Shown here in pieces: positions 11,938 through 22,032 of a stretch of 64,000 nt of DNA. The DNA comes from Platynereis dumerilii (taxonomy: Eukaryota; Annelida; Polychaeta; Phyllodocida; Nereididae). The notes beneath the pieces were generated by a model, which did not search any database, was not told the origin of the DNA, and was given only the letters and a program-made list of their open reading frames with translations. The stretch spans positions 992,001 through 1,056,000 of the forward strand of contig JAPTHN010000076.1 of the NCBI GenBank assembly GCA_026936325.1. The letters are read 5' to 3'. A program made the translations under genes and the position numbers. Every line of letters starts with the position of its first letter. Positions within the stretch are counted from its first letter, which is position 1.

Positions 11938-12203
11938 GTAGATGAATGACAAGTACTTACATTCAGCTGCTAATGACCTCATAACAGGCCCTCTACATTA
12001 CATTGAAATGAACTGGCAATAAGTCATTGAGTAACTTGTGACCTATTGATACACAGCTGATGACACATTTTCATACCATTGCAAGTATAGGCTATGACCT
12101 CATACATTCCTTATGACTCATAGGGAATAACATGGCATGGATTGGCTATGAGATCACAAGGAACATTTCAGTCCAATTCTGTAAGCAATTGACATTCGTC
12201 TAC
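11938..12203 (+). repeat. T element, copy 2
   Basis: Matches copy 1 from GA.GAATGACAAGT through CATTCGTC. It sits between two polypyrimidine tracts, each preceded by GTCCAACAATT(C/T)TGAAATAA (11297 and 12210), so it appears to lie inside a duplicated leader-tract unit. Confidence 0.6.
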
Positions 12204-12469
12204 TTTAAGTCCAACAATTTTGAAATAATATTGGTTGCTCGCTGGTGAATCTCAATCTTTCTCTTTCTCCTTCATCCCCCTCTTCTCTCCATTTCCCTTC
12301 CTTCTTTCCTCTTTTCCTTCTTTTATTCTCCCACTTCCTTTACCTCCAAACTTCTCCCTCTTTTCTATCACAGTCTGACGTCCCTAAATCCTCTTTCTGT
12401 TTTCCTTCATCTCCTCTTTCCTGCCTCCATATGGGGTGGGGAGAGGGTTAATTTATAAACATATGCAAT
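12204..12469 (+). repeat. Leader plus polypyrimidine tract, second unit
   Basis: GTCCAACAATTTTGAAATAA followed by TTGGTTGCT and a CT-rich run to about 12430. Parallel to 11290-11374. Confidence 0.5.
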
Positions 12470-12827
12470 TAAAGAGTTTTGTCAATTTTCAGATTCAAGA
12501 CAGAGGCCGATGAAGTACATGCGTCTTGTGCAGAACCAGTTAATGAATAAGTAGTGAAATTCATGGATAGGTCTTTGATGATTGTGTCTTCAGGTCTTTC
12601 AAGCTGTCAAATCTTCCAAGGTCAGTGGCACATTGATCCCAACAGTAGATTCATGCCAATTTAATGAAATATAGCCTATGACTCTCCAACTAATCGGTGA
12701 GGTTTGCATTATTTCACATATATTTGTATTAATTTTAAAATGTGGTTTTGTGACGGTGTAACTTCCAAATTCTCCTCGCTTAATTTACAAAGTTATAAAT
12801 ATGGACATGCAATGTTTTTAAAAACAG
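12470..12827 (+). repeat. Exon-bearing module, copy 2
   Basis: Uninterrupted paralogue of 9420-9837. It carries the same 27-nt exon (12594-12620, VFQAVKSSK) between CTTCAG and GTCAGT. The two copies differ at V/E-V/Q and N/K in the exon. An upstream splice-like piece differs by indels, so which copy was used cannot be told. Confidence 0.6.
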
Positions 12828-13020
12828 TCTTGATTGCTGCCTCATCAATCTCCCCTCTGGCGCCTGTCTACTTCTACATCCGCAACCCCCTCCCCTTCAA
12901 CCACTCCCAATCCTATCCCCTTTCCCCTCTGCCTTATTCCCTTTACCCCCACCCTCAACCTCTCCTCTCCTTTCCTTCTTTATTTCTCCTGCCTTTCTGT
13001 TGCCGTAGAGCCATTTTGAA
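12828..13020 (+). repeat. Leader plus polypyrimidine tract, third unit
   Basis: CTTGATTGCTGCC followed by C/T-rich DNA to about 13010. Same arrangement as the earlier units. Confidence 0.45.
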
Positions 13021-13194
13021 ATAGGTATAGATTATTAACCACAAGAGAAGAAAAATGTTATTTATCACCTGGGTGCTTTAGGTGTAATAAACACATTCCT
13101 GATACCATATTGAATAACCCACTTAAGCATCACTCAGTCGAACTTGAGATAAGTGGACAACTAAGAATATGAATGGGATAAGATTTTGTTGCTG

Positions 13195-13443
13195 GCTGGT
13201 CTACTTCTCTTCTCTCCTCTCTCCTTCTCCTCTATCCCTCTCCTCTCTTCCTCTCATCTCTCCATCTTCTCCCTTCCTCTCCTCTCTCCCTCTCCCTCTC
13301 CCCTCTACCTCTCCCCTCTCCCTCTCCCTCTCCCTCTCCATCTCCTCTCCCTCTCCTCTCTGCCTCTTGTCTCTCCCTCTCTTCTCTCCCTCTCTCCCTC
13401 TCTCCTTCATGACCCTCTTCATCTCTCCCTCTCGTCTCTCCAA
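13195..13443 (+). repeat. CTCTCC simple repeat
   Basis: Almost pure pyrimidine, dominated by CTCTCC and CTCTCCCT steps (13200-13440), preceded by TTGTTGCTGGCTGG. Such homopyrimidine runs can form triplex DNA. Open frames on either strand here are artefacts. Confidence 0.85.
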
Positions 13444-14324
13444 AAGATATTCTTAAACAATGGTTAAGATGTCACCGGCATTGCATCTGCCTGATGTCAA
13501 AATCAAACAAGGGCCCAAACAATGTCTATGCGTTGTCATGATCGTTGTTGCTTCATGATGACTTCACATTTTTGTAATGGCAGGAAATACTTTTTTAAAT
13601 TGACACTTTTGACTTAAACCGGTGGGGGGGTTGGGTAGTGGACAGGGAGGCAAGCCCATCCCCCCAGCCATCCTTGCCCTCTGTGAAGACTGATAATTAT
13701 CATTTGGCAATTTTTGATTACTTTTCAGATGCTATATATTATGATCCAACAAATTTCTGCATTTTGTTCAGTTTCTCTCTTATTCTGTTGTGAAAATCAC
13801 ATGTGCTGCTTCCATTATTATAGTACTTTTAGTGTGCCTTTCAGCATGATGATCAAAGACCACTTGTCCCGCTCTTGGAAATTATCTGGCTATGCCACTG
13901 CAGTATTTAAATATAATAACATGAAAAAACCACTCGAATCAGGGTCACAGTCATGATATTGTTATGTAGTGCTCAAATGGGTAGTTCATTTTTTCACCTG
14001 ATTTAAACATTATTGGAAAGATTTTTGTCTTTTTCCAAAAGACCATTTAAATACAGAAACGTGACATACCCATGGAGCAACATTGGTCATGACTTCACAA
14101 TTGCATTATTTGGGCCGCTGTTTTGTGAAGTCATCAGGCATCTCATTCTGCCATGCTGGTGATGTCATAACTATGTTTGACAGTGATTCTAAAAACATCC
14201 TGGTCCTGATATTTAGGCTGCAGGCCTAAACAATTTGATGATACTCAAAGCCAACCAGCTTGTAATACTTCAGTTATGCCTTCTCTTGTATCAAGTGAAA
14301 AAATATATGTCTCTCTGTTTACAG
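13444..14324. other. Intron-like DNA, nothing further assigned
   Basis: Lies between the polypyrimidine tract and the exon at 14325, ending with a good acceptor (CTCTCTGTTTACAG). No repeat was recognised. Confidence 0.35.
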
Positions 14325-14474
14325 GAATTGAGCAGACTAGAGGTGGCTGAAGAACAAGGAGTGCCAGTATCACCAATGATAGTTTGATATGGTAAATATG
14401 CCTTTTTTAGATGTCATTGATAAAGCTTGGCTACTTTGAAAAAATGCCTAAACACTAAACAGGTATCATTTCTA

Positions 14475-16163
14475 CACTCAACAAAAAAACAAACGCCCCC
14501 TTCATTTTTGCTTATAATTTGTATGATTTTTTGGGCCAAAACCAAAAAAACAGTATTGATCCTATTATAAACATGTATCAATGTGAAAATAAATCAAGTG
14601 CGACCATTTCCTCTTTACCTTTGACCTCGTTTATTACATTTGGGTATTTTTTTTTTAAATGCCCATACCCACATCTCACTAAAAGAATTGGGGTATCATT
14701 TCGAAGTGTGTGACATAGAGCCCTAAAAAAGCAGAAAAATGCTTTACTTTTAGCTACAGATCACCATTGTGCATTTGGTGCAGCAAGTGAAATTACTTTT
14801 ATGAAAAGTTTACATGACATGACCAGTTGCATCTCGGAAATGCCAATGCTATGTTCAAATCAAAATATCAAACAGAAGACTAATTTTTGAAAATAACTCA
14901 ATTCAAAGCCAAATAACATGAGTCCTTTCCCTTGCTGTAAGAAACACACATCTGGAAGGTGATCTGTAGCTATCAAAAATAAAGCATAATGTTACCATTT
15001 TTTCGTTTTTTATGGCTCTATGTCGCACAATGCGAAATTACACCTAGATTTTTTTTGGTGAGATGCTGGTATGGGGCCATTTAAAAACAAGAATCCGTGG
15101 ATTCAAAACCGACCTAGCGCAAAATTTAAGGTGCCATTGCTGAAACCACTGAGCAAGTGATATTGGAAGATAGGAGAAATAGTTGATTGGAAAATGCTAG
15201 ACTATTAGTATAGCATCAATGCAGTTTGAACAGATTTATAAAAAAAAAAGGAAAGCTGGTTGCCAAAATGGCCCTCATCCATACCCACAGGCCAATACCT
15301 GAACCAAATTTCATAATTGCCCAACATGTTCCCGACTGATACCATCAGCCCCATACCTGTACCACATTTCATAACTCTTAAGCGAAATATTGAGGTCACA
15401 ATGGGCAGTTACAGAAATGAAGAAAGATGGCTGCCAAAATGGCCGCCATCTTGTATTTCTCGACATGTTCCTCATCCATACCCACAAGCCAATACCAGTA
15501 CCAAATTTCATAACTGTAAGTGAAATATTAAGGTCACAATGGGCAGTTCAAGAATGAAGAAAGATGGCTGCCAAAATGGCCGCCACAAAATGGTGCCATC
15601 TTGGATTTCTCAACATGTTCCCAATCCATACCCAGAGTCCCATACCTGTACCAAATTTCATAACTGTAAGTGAAATATTAAGGTCACAATGGGCAGTTCA
15701 AGAATGAAGAAAGATGGCTACCAAAATGGCCGCCACAAAATGGCAGCCATCTTGGATTTCTCGACATGCCCTGATCCATGCCCATAGTACCATACCTGTA
15801 CCAAATTTCATTACTCTAAGTTGAAAACTAAGGTCACAAATGGACTTTTACACATGTTGACAAGAAATGTGGACACATCACATGGACATGGTTTACATGA
15901 ATCCCCTTTCACTACCCACCCCCCTCTAATAACCGACGTTAGGTCGGTTAAAAAAATCCAACTGTGATAAACAAGTTAAAAGGTAAAAGTTCCGGAAATG
16001 ATCCCTCAAGGTAAAAGGTAAATGTTCAGGAAACAGTCGCACTTGAATGATTTTTGGCACATGTTTATAATAGGATCAACACTGTTTAGTTGGTTTTGGC
16101 CAAAAAATTATCTCACAAATTATAAGCAAAAATGAAGTGGTATGATTCTTTATTTGTTGAGTG
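14475..16163. mobile_element. Palindromic TA-target DNA element, 1.69 kb, itself interrupted
   Basis: The ends CACTCAACAAA and TTTGTTGAGTG are flanked by TA on both sides. The arms continue as long inverted repeats: 14490-14640 pairs with 16005-16150 (TTTTTGCTTATAATTTGT), and 14640-14760 pairs with 14958-15090 (GGTGATCTGTAGCTA, GGCTCTATGTC). The right arm is split by the inverted minisatellite element at about 15240-15970. TA duplication and a fold-back form suggest a Tc1/mariner-type or similar MITE. It lies in an intron of the decayed gene. Confidence 0.7.
15240..15970 (-). repeat. Minisatellite-bearing element, copy 2 (inverted)
   Basis: Four to five units of the 10080-10980 array in reverse orientation (CACAATGGGCAGTT, GAAAGATGGCTGCCAAAATG, CATGTTCC, CATACC(T/A)GTACCAAATTTCAT). 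The right border has a hairpin (AACCGACGTTAGGTCGGTT) and A-run. It splits the right arm of the palindromic element, so it is the younger insertion. Confidence 0.65.
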
Positions 16164-16210
16164 TACACTAGCAAGATTCTATACCTACCCTGCAATTTGG
16201 TCATTTCTTG

Positions 16211-16630
16211 GGTAGCTGGCTGAGTGGTTTAGGTGCCTGCCAGAAGGTCTTTGCCTGCCTGGGTTCGAAAATTCGAGCTGGATGACGTTCAGTGCCATAT
16301 TGTATCAATGCTTAACACAGGTTATCCTAAAGTTGTTACCTCCTATAACTTAACCTTTCACGCGGTTACCTTGAAAATAAGCTGACCTCATGTTATATAA
16401 TGACTAAATCATTTTCCCAGTAACCCGTTAAAAGGTAAGTTATATGAGACGTTAAGTTGCTGGCCCCTTGTATCAGTGTCTGTGCTGGGCAAGTAAAAGT
16501 TCCCTCACATGGATTAAATGTGTAACATGTTGAGGACATCTGCTCTCTCTCCCATCTCATCAATCAACCCTCGTGAGTGACCAGAACTGGGCTTAGAGTG
16601 CTGCACTTACCATATCTATCTATCATAATG
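16211..16630 (+). repeat. SINE family W with tRNA-like head
   Basis: The head GGTAGCTGGCTGAGTGGTTT and GGGTTCGAAAA fit A and B boxes of a Leu/Ser-type tRNA. The body has GATGAGACGTTAAGTTG, CCCTTGTATCAGTGTCTGTG and TGCACTTACCAT, and the tail is CTATCTATC. The body is split by a 101-bp fold-back at 16344-16444. Confidence 0.7.
16344..16444. mobile_element. Tiny fold-back MITE inside the SINE
   Basis: Ends TATAACTTA and TAAGTTATA, with arms extending as ACCTTTCACGCGGTTAC pairing with GTAACCCGTTAAAAGGT. The other W copies have no such segment at this point. Confidence 0.6.
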
Positions 16631-17574
16631 CTTTATCCCACTGCGACCATGACTACCTTATGATTTCTACCCAACCAAGTTTGACTTGATCAACCATTTC
16701 TTGAACACCTTAAATATTTATGAATCAGTGCAGACATTGTATTGTTGTTTGTGTGATCCTCCTCCCTCTCCCCAGCTATTGGTTATCCAACCATGTTCCT
16801 TTTGTTCCAGGTGACATGTCTGCAACTGATTTCTCACTGTTGGTAGACAATAGAGTTGTGATAGAAAAAATTAAGACTTTCTACGATGCTCTGGCAAGAC
16901 TTTTTGCCTCTTACTACAATACTACGTCGTGAATATCGCTTATCCTCCAGAAGTGCAAGCAAGCCTCGAATTTATGCAGAGGTAACATTATTCTATCTAT
17001 CTGATGGTTGGACTGTAAAAGGTACAATGATTGATAGCCCTGTAACTGAAGGCAATCAAATGACAATACATTTTTCAGTAGCAAAACCATAAGAGCGGAA
17101 ATATGTTATAGTACTGACAGTAATACTGACTTCTCTGAATTAATAAAGTGAGGCTAAGAAGTCACTGCTTGGCTATTTTTTGCAAACTTGAAAATGTGGA
17201 AGTTATAACAATAATAAATAAACCCAACAGAATATCAAACAAAATGGGTAATTTTTGTAAAGCTTTTACATTTTGAATTTTTGTATTTCAGTGTTTCTTC
17301 AAGATAAACCCGGAGCGAGCGAAAGGAAAGAAACACACAACGATTATTCCGAAAGTTTTGAACTTTGTCAATGAAATGGCAACTTTTTTATAACCTGTCA
17401 TTTTGGCAAATACGGTAATGTATGTGGGCATAATTTTGAGTGAACATACAGTGATAAATTTAAAAATAATTCTATTGATATTGCATTTTTATCCTTTGGA
17501 GTCGTGTTCATAAAAAAAGTGACATTAGATGGAAGTGTTTGAAATATTACTTCGAAAAATTGTATCAAGCTAAT

Positions 17575-18235
17575 GAGGAAACGGTACTGTTTATATAGTC
17601 TACATGTATGACCAACATGCATGGACCTTAGACAGCATATGGTATACACTATACAGTGTGTTCTCACAAATATAGAATGCTGCCTTTAATATTAAGACAC
17701 ATTTATTTAATATTAAGACACATTTATTGAATTAAATTCATCAGAAGAATTGATGTTTTGTGAAGATATTCACAACTATTTACTGAAATAATGTTATTGT
17801 GTGAATGTGTGAAGCGGCCAATAAGTATCCTTTAATGTTGTTTATAGTCTACATATTCAATATATTGGAAACAATGTGTTCTAACAGATATAATGCAGAC
17901 TTCAATATTTAAGACACACTATCGAATTCGGTTCATCAAAAGAATTGATGTTGTATGGAAATGTTGTCACCTATTTTGTGAAATAATGCTATTGTGTGAA
18001 GCAGCTAATCAGTATCCTTTAATGTTGATTATAGTCTACATATTCAATGTATTGGAGGCAATTTGTTCTTGCACATATAATGCAGACTTTAATATTTTCA
18101 TCAAAAGAATTTATTTTGTGTTGAAATGCTGCCGTCTTTAGTGAAATAATGTTATTGCATGAAGCAGCTAATCGGTTAATAGACTATATAAATTGTAAGA
18201 TAAACATTATATTAATACACTCTGGATACAGTTTG
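17575..18235 (+). repeat. Tandem repeat, about 190-bp units
   Basis: Three to four diverged units. ATAGTCTACATATTCAAT recurs at about 17845 and 18030 (partly at 17595 and 18180), TTAATATT(T)AAGACACA at 17702 and 17899, CATCA(A/G)AAGAATTGATG at 17748 and 17935, and AGTGAAATAATG-like pieces in each. It lies just downstream of the last exon of the decayed gene. Confidence 0.65.
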
Positions 18236-18339
18236 TTATTGAAGCTTATAAATTAATAGTAAGCCATCTTTCATGATCCTGTCTTTTATTTGATATATTT
18301 GTGATTCTACCGTAATAAAGAAGTCCAATGCATACATGT

Positions 18340-18570
18340 TTATTTGTTTTGATGAGCACACAAACCGTAACAACCGCATACAGCTTTCATTCTTTGACGC
18401 CTGTCCCTGCAATTTGGAGTAGGCTTTTTCAATGGCGCTCCTGGTAAAAGCCGCAGACTCTCTTGGTTCCTTACAGTACATACGTATGTGCCTTTTATAT
18501 AACCAATTGTATGAAAATAATGAGGAATGTGAAATTTCCATACTTCATGGGAGTATTTTCCACATGAAAT
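18340..18570 (-). CDS. Doubtful Cys-rich terminal exon, unrecognised
   Basis: On the minus strand an acceptor (TCCACTGCAG) opens a 76-codon frame that starts ISCGKYSHEVWKF, holds GTYVCTVRNQESLRLLPG, and ends RMKAVCGCYGLCAHQNK before TAA. An AATAAA signal lies 50 nt downstream (18285-18290 on the plus strand as TTTATT). The closely spaced Cys pairs at the C-terminus recall small secreted cystine-rich proteins, but I cannot place it in a family. A different phase over the same bases is also open (KEPRESAAFTRSAIEKAYSK), so one or both must be chance. It lies near the right end of the CACTG-ended element. Confidence 0.2.
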   Translation of the reverse strand: MSCGKYSHEVWKFHIPHYFHTIGYIKGTYVCTVRNQESLRLLPGAPLKKPTPNCRDRRQRMKAVCGCYGLCAHQNK

Positions 18571-18937
18571 CTGCAGTGGATATTACATCATGTTGGCAGT
18601 AATATATCCAAATTATACGGACACATACATTTGATATTACCTTAAAAGGTCCGTAAAATGCAGTGCTGTGCAGAAAAATTTACAATAATAATGGCTTTGA
18701 ATTTTACGATCAAATTGCTGTAAATTTCACATAACCCATGTGGTTTACTACATAGACATCAATTTTTCCTTGTACAATTCACGGCACAAAGCCTGTTAAT
18801 TTTACGGTTTTTAGCTGTGAACTTAACATGTGTGTGTAAACCATCTACAGGTCCCCGTATATTTTACGGTTTTCTTTTGGCAGGAAAAACTGCCGGTCAT
18901 TTGACCGTAAAATCTACGGAAATTTCTAACAGTGTAT

Positions 18938-20289
18938 CTATCCCGCTATCTTTATTCATACACAGTGGCAATGGATCTATGTGAACATTAAACAACAGAT
19001 AAATAAAACTAATTAAAGCTGAAAAAAAAATTAATCATTAAATTGGCACCAGGTAGGTCAGACCTTAGTAGTCCATACATAATGTGCCTAACAATTCGCA
19101 AGAAAGTTGTATGTCATCATGAGGTCAGGGAAAATCCCGTTCTCAATCAACTCATTATGATCTAGCACACTGTCAAGCACACAATGTCTAATAAAAACGA
19201 AATTTTTGACTATATGGGCATGAAAAGTAGTCTATACAGCTAGCCACATTTTTAAAATTTGAGTTGAATAATGAATTAATGACACATGCTGAATGTGGTG
19301 CTTATAACAACGATTTCTGATTTTCTCTTTTGCTGCACATTTTTAGGATGCAATGATCATGACAATGTGTGACATCTGAAACACGTTTCTCCTCCACAAA
19401 ACAGTTTAAACTTCATAAATCAGGTTACTGAAGTGTGTGTGTGTGTTTTGTTTTACGCCTCTGCAGCACCTTATTTGGCTATATCGAGGCTTGCTACAGT
19501 GTGTTATTTGTCTTTGTTTATTTTCCTCATATTTTATGATATGTCTGTGTTTGATACAGAACTGTGATTATGTTTTCTGGTTTATCTATGAGAAGTTGAA
19601 GTGGGTTTGTTGGGAGAAGGGTTACTGAAGTCTAATGCCATGTGATAAATGGTAACAAGTAACAATATTAAGGTATAAAAGAGATAATTAAGACAGCGCA
19701 TATAATTGTGTCTTTACTCAGGTGACCAAACAACTGAATTCACAATCATATTAGCAGAAGTATTGCTTAATCATCCTTATTTATCAATTGTACCTATCTA
19801 ACCTTAGTTAGTACTGATTTCGAATCTTAGCTTCAGTTCACTTAAAAAAGTTTTTTTGAAAAAAAAAATAGTCAAAATGGTTAGCTGGTGTCAATATAAA
19901 CTATCTTTGAATAATTAGCCCAAGTTATGCTATAAGTTTTACTTTTCTTTGACCAAATAGAATTGGTAATAATTGAAAATTGGCTAATTGACATATTTAA
20001 CAGTATGCCTGGAACTGAAATGTTTTGTATTTCGATTTAAGCATTACTCATCAGCCACCAACCATAGCTTGCAGCATACATTGTCTGTATATGTCAACCA
20101 CACACATGTTCCATACATAAATGTATAGCCTTGTCAATATTAAACAGACACTAACTTTTTTCAGTTAAAGTCAACCAAGACCTTGTCATTGCTTAATTAA
20201 ATATAATGGGTGACAACGGCCAATAGACATTTAATATGAAGGTAACAAGTACTAATCGCACAAATGACGAAAACTGCAGTAAAGTTATG
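18938..20289. other. Non-coding stretch with a SINE V fragment
   Basis: Mostly unassigned AT-rich DNA. At about 19437-19505 the piece TTTTACGCCTCTGCAGCACC with GGCTATATCGAGGC matches the 3' end of SINE V in reverse, as at 62-125. Confidence 0.4.
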
Positions 20290-20605
20290 AATTGATACAC
20301 TGCTTAAAATTATCTGATACCATTGAAGTTGGTATTCAAACAGAAAGGTCTTACTGAGCCCTGTCCAACTGAACATTTTCTATTGAGTATTGACAAAGTT
20401 ACGGGAAACCGCGACTTTGGGTTTTAATATAAAGAGACAAAAATTCAACTGCATTGTGCTCAAGTTAAACGTTTTTCAATTTTCTTGAAACTTCTCTGGA
20501 ATTTCACTCGGATCAAACCACAATACCAAAAAATGGTACAGGGGGGTCCTCTAAAATTTTCCGATTTGATGGGCAACAGCCACACCCTAATACTTATATC
20601 AGACA
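20290..20605 (-). repeat. Dispersed repeat Z, copy 2 (inverted)
   Basis: Inverted relative to 7540-7860, sharing CATTGAAGTTGGTATTCAAA, CTGCATTGTGCTCAAGTTAA, TACCAAAAAATGGTAC and CAGCCACACCC. Diverged by substitutions and small indels. Confidence 0.65.
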
Positions 20606-21051
20606 AGTACGAAGAAGCAAAGCCAGTTCCAATATCTTGCACTGATAACCTCATAATTGAATGATTTCCGGATTCATACCCATGATCCCTTTTATTGAGC
20701 ATAATGATTCCAAGACAGTTTTTCCAACTATCTCTTTATGGTACTTCTGACATATTTATGCAAGTAAAGACATATCATAATGACTTTTCATAGTTTCCTT
20801 TGATCCTAGGTCAACTCTACCATCACATCAAAGAAATAAATAATTGCATGGACTGCACATAATACTGTTGTATCATATTTACGATGATAACATAATGCTC
20901 CACTATCAGAATCCCACTCAGTAATAAATACCTAGGGTACTATTCAGGATCATCTTGGGAAAGATATAATGGCAATATGTACTTGCATACATGTATATAG
21001 ACTATACAATTCAATGGTTGTTCCACTAGCAGACAATAGGTGCAGAAAAAT
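20606..21051. other. Non-coding stretch, nothing assigned
   Basis: No shared repeat, inverted end or supported exon was seen. Confidence 0.3.
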
Positions 21052-21474
21052 GTGACCTGCTCCTCCAAAATGAGTTCAAAGTAGGCAATCCCTATTTTAC
21101 AGAAATCAGCAAAATGTGTCAAAAGGTCACATTTTGATGTTTTTTAGCTGTTGGTACCACGTTTTAGCAAAAGCCCCTTTCTTTGAATATTTAAGACCAT
21201 TTTTACCAAAAACAGATTTTACATTATCTAAATTGGGTTTATATCTTGATTTACTTAGTTCTTTTATTGCAATCACGGGAAATTCAAGTGTCATTTTCTC
21301 AAAGTTCAATGTTCCGTATCATCAATGTTTGATGTGATATATCTTTGGATTGCACGGAGATATCAAGACATATGAAACATCATTTTAAAGCCCAATTCCT
21401 ATAGAACAAACTCATTTTCACAATGGAATATGATAGGAGGCCGACTTTGAACCCATTTTGGTGGAGCAGGTCAC
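21052..21474. mobile_element. MITE with about 36-bp inverted ends, 423 bp
   Basis: The left end GTGACCTGCTCCTCCAAAAT (continuing GAGTTCAAAGTAGGC) pairs with the right end GCCGACTTTGAACCCATTTT (continuing GGTGGAGCAGGTCAC). No coding region lies between. The target duplication is not clear; the family was not identified. Confidence 0.65.
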
Positions 21475-21679
21475 AAATATCAAAAAGGTACTTTATCTCT
21501 ATGTGTGATGAATCATACTTGCAAAACTTAGACCACATCAGAAAAAATTTAAGGCACCCCATATGACAACTTACATGCAAAGACGAAATTTCAGATAATG
21601 GAGTTACCGATGCAGTGCCGCCTGTAAGTAGGTGAAACGGCTAATGTTTTGCCGCTGGGTCAGTGCCAGACAACTTCAA

Positions 21680-22032
21680 CCAAAATGCTTGTGGAAGCAA
21701 GGATAGGCCTTCTTATCCCATGAGAAGAAAACACATAGGGTTACAATGTAAAAGGATGATATGTCAGGCAAGTGGGATACAAGAAGCTGTCAATTTTCAT
21801 TGCTATACAAAAGTTCCATTTGAATAAGTAAGTGAACCACCCATCCAACTCTTAGAAAATGCATTGACCTAGGATATCCCTTACTTATCAAAGACTTTGA
21901 CTCATACCTGACTCTGAGTAAAGTAAGGAAAATTGACAGAAATTGTTATCCCACATGCCTCAGGTGTCATCCTTTATGACCCAATATGTTTTCATCTCAT
22001 AAGATGAGAATTCAGTCTTCCACAAGCAGTTT
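21680..22032. mobile_element. Fold-back element, 353 bp
   Basis: Arms 21680-21800 and 21928-22032 pair. CAAAATGCTTGTGGAAG matches CTTCCACAAGCAGTTTG, and inner pieces such as AAGGATGA and CTGTCAATTTTC match TCATCCTT and GAAAATTGACAG. The arms are diverged (about three quarters identical by eye), so it is old. Confidence 0.6.

Larger units (their letters stand above)
9530..17393 (+). pseudogene. Decayed multi-exon gene of an uncharacterised multi-copy animal family
   Basis: Four splice-flanked pieces line up. Exon 9530-9556 (copy 12594-12620) reads VFEAVNSSK. Exon 14325-14391 reads ELSRLEVAEEQGVPVSPMIV, then TGA, then Y. Exon 16811-16981 holds DMSATDFSLLVDN and LARLFASYYN, then YPPEVQASLEFMQR. 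Exon 17292-17393 reads CFFKINPERAKGKKHTT and ends at TAA. The first two junctions keep phase, and all introns are GT-AG. The pattern LFASYYxxNIxYPxE..LEFxQRxFFxINPE resembles the C-terminus of widespread uncharacterised proteins, some labelled SAMD3-like; this is from memory of the family. Damage seen: TGA where a Cys is likely, an 8-bp insertion shifting frame after YYN, and a phase mismatch before the last exon. It lies wholly inside the CACTG-ended element, so it may be captured or element-borne. Confidence 0.5.
8107..18937. mobile_element. Possible 10.8 kb CACTG-ended DNA transposon (CMC/CACTA-like)
   Basis: The left end CACTGTTAGAAATTTC and right end GAAATTTCTAACAGTG are perfect 16-bp inverted termini, each flanked outside by TA. 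Both subterminal regions are rich in CCGTAAA, TACGG and ACGGT motifs in both orientations (8150-8260 and 18620-18920), as expected for transposase binding sites. Ends starting CACTG with subterminal repeats fit the CMC group (CACTA/Mirage/Chapaev); Mirage uses TA targets. No transposase is recognisable, so it would be non-autonomous, or two separate related MITE ends could mark the borders. The interior holds gene fragments, nested elements and satellites described separately. Confidence 0.5.

Noticed and set aside
11161-13467. Ser/Pro/Leu-rich and Arg/Glu-rich frames over CT tracts
   Set aside because: Pure low-complexity translation of polypyrimidine DNA.
10080-15840. CRISPR-like regularly spaced repeats
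   Set aside because: Units are 125-165 bp degenerate tandem repeats in animal DNA with no spacer diversity or cas genes.
16886-17092. Frame reading through the donor at 16981 into the intron
   Set aside because: The family-like residues lie in other phases and stop at the GT donor; this frame is a shadow.
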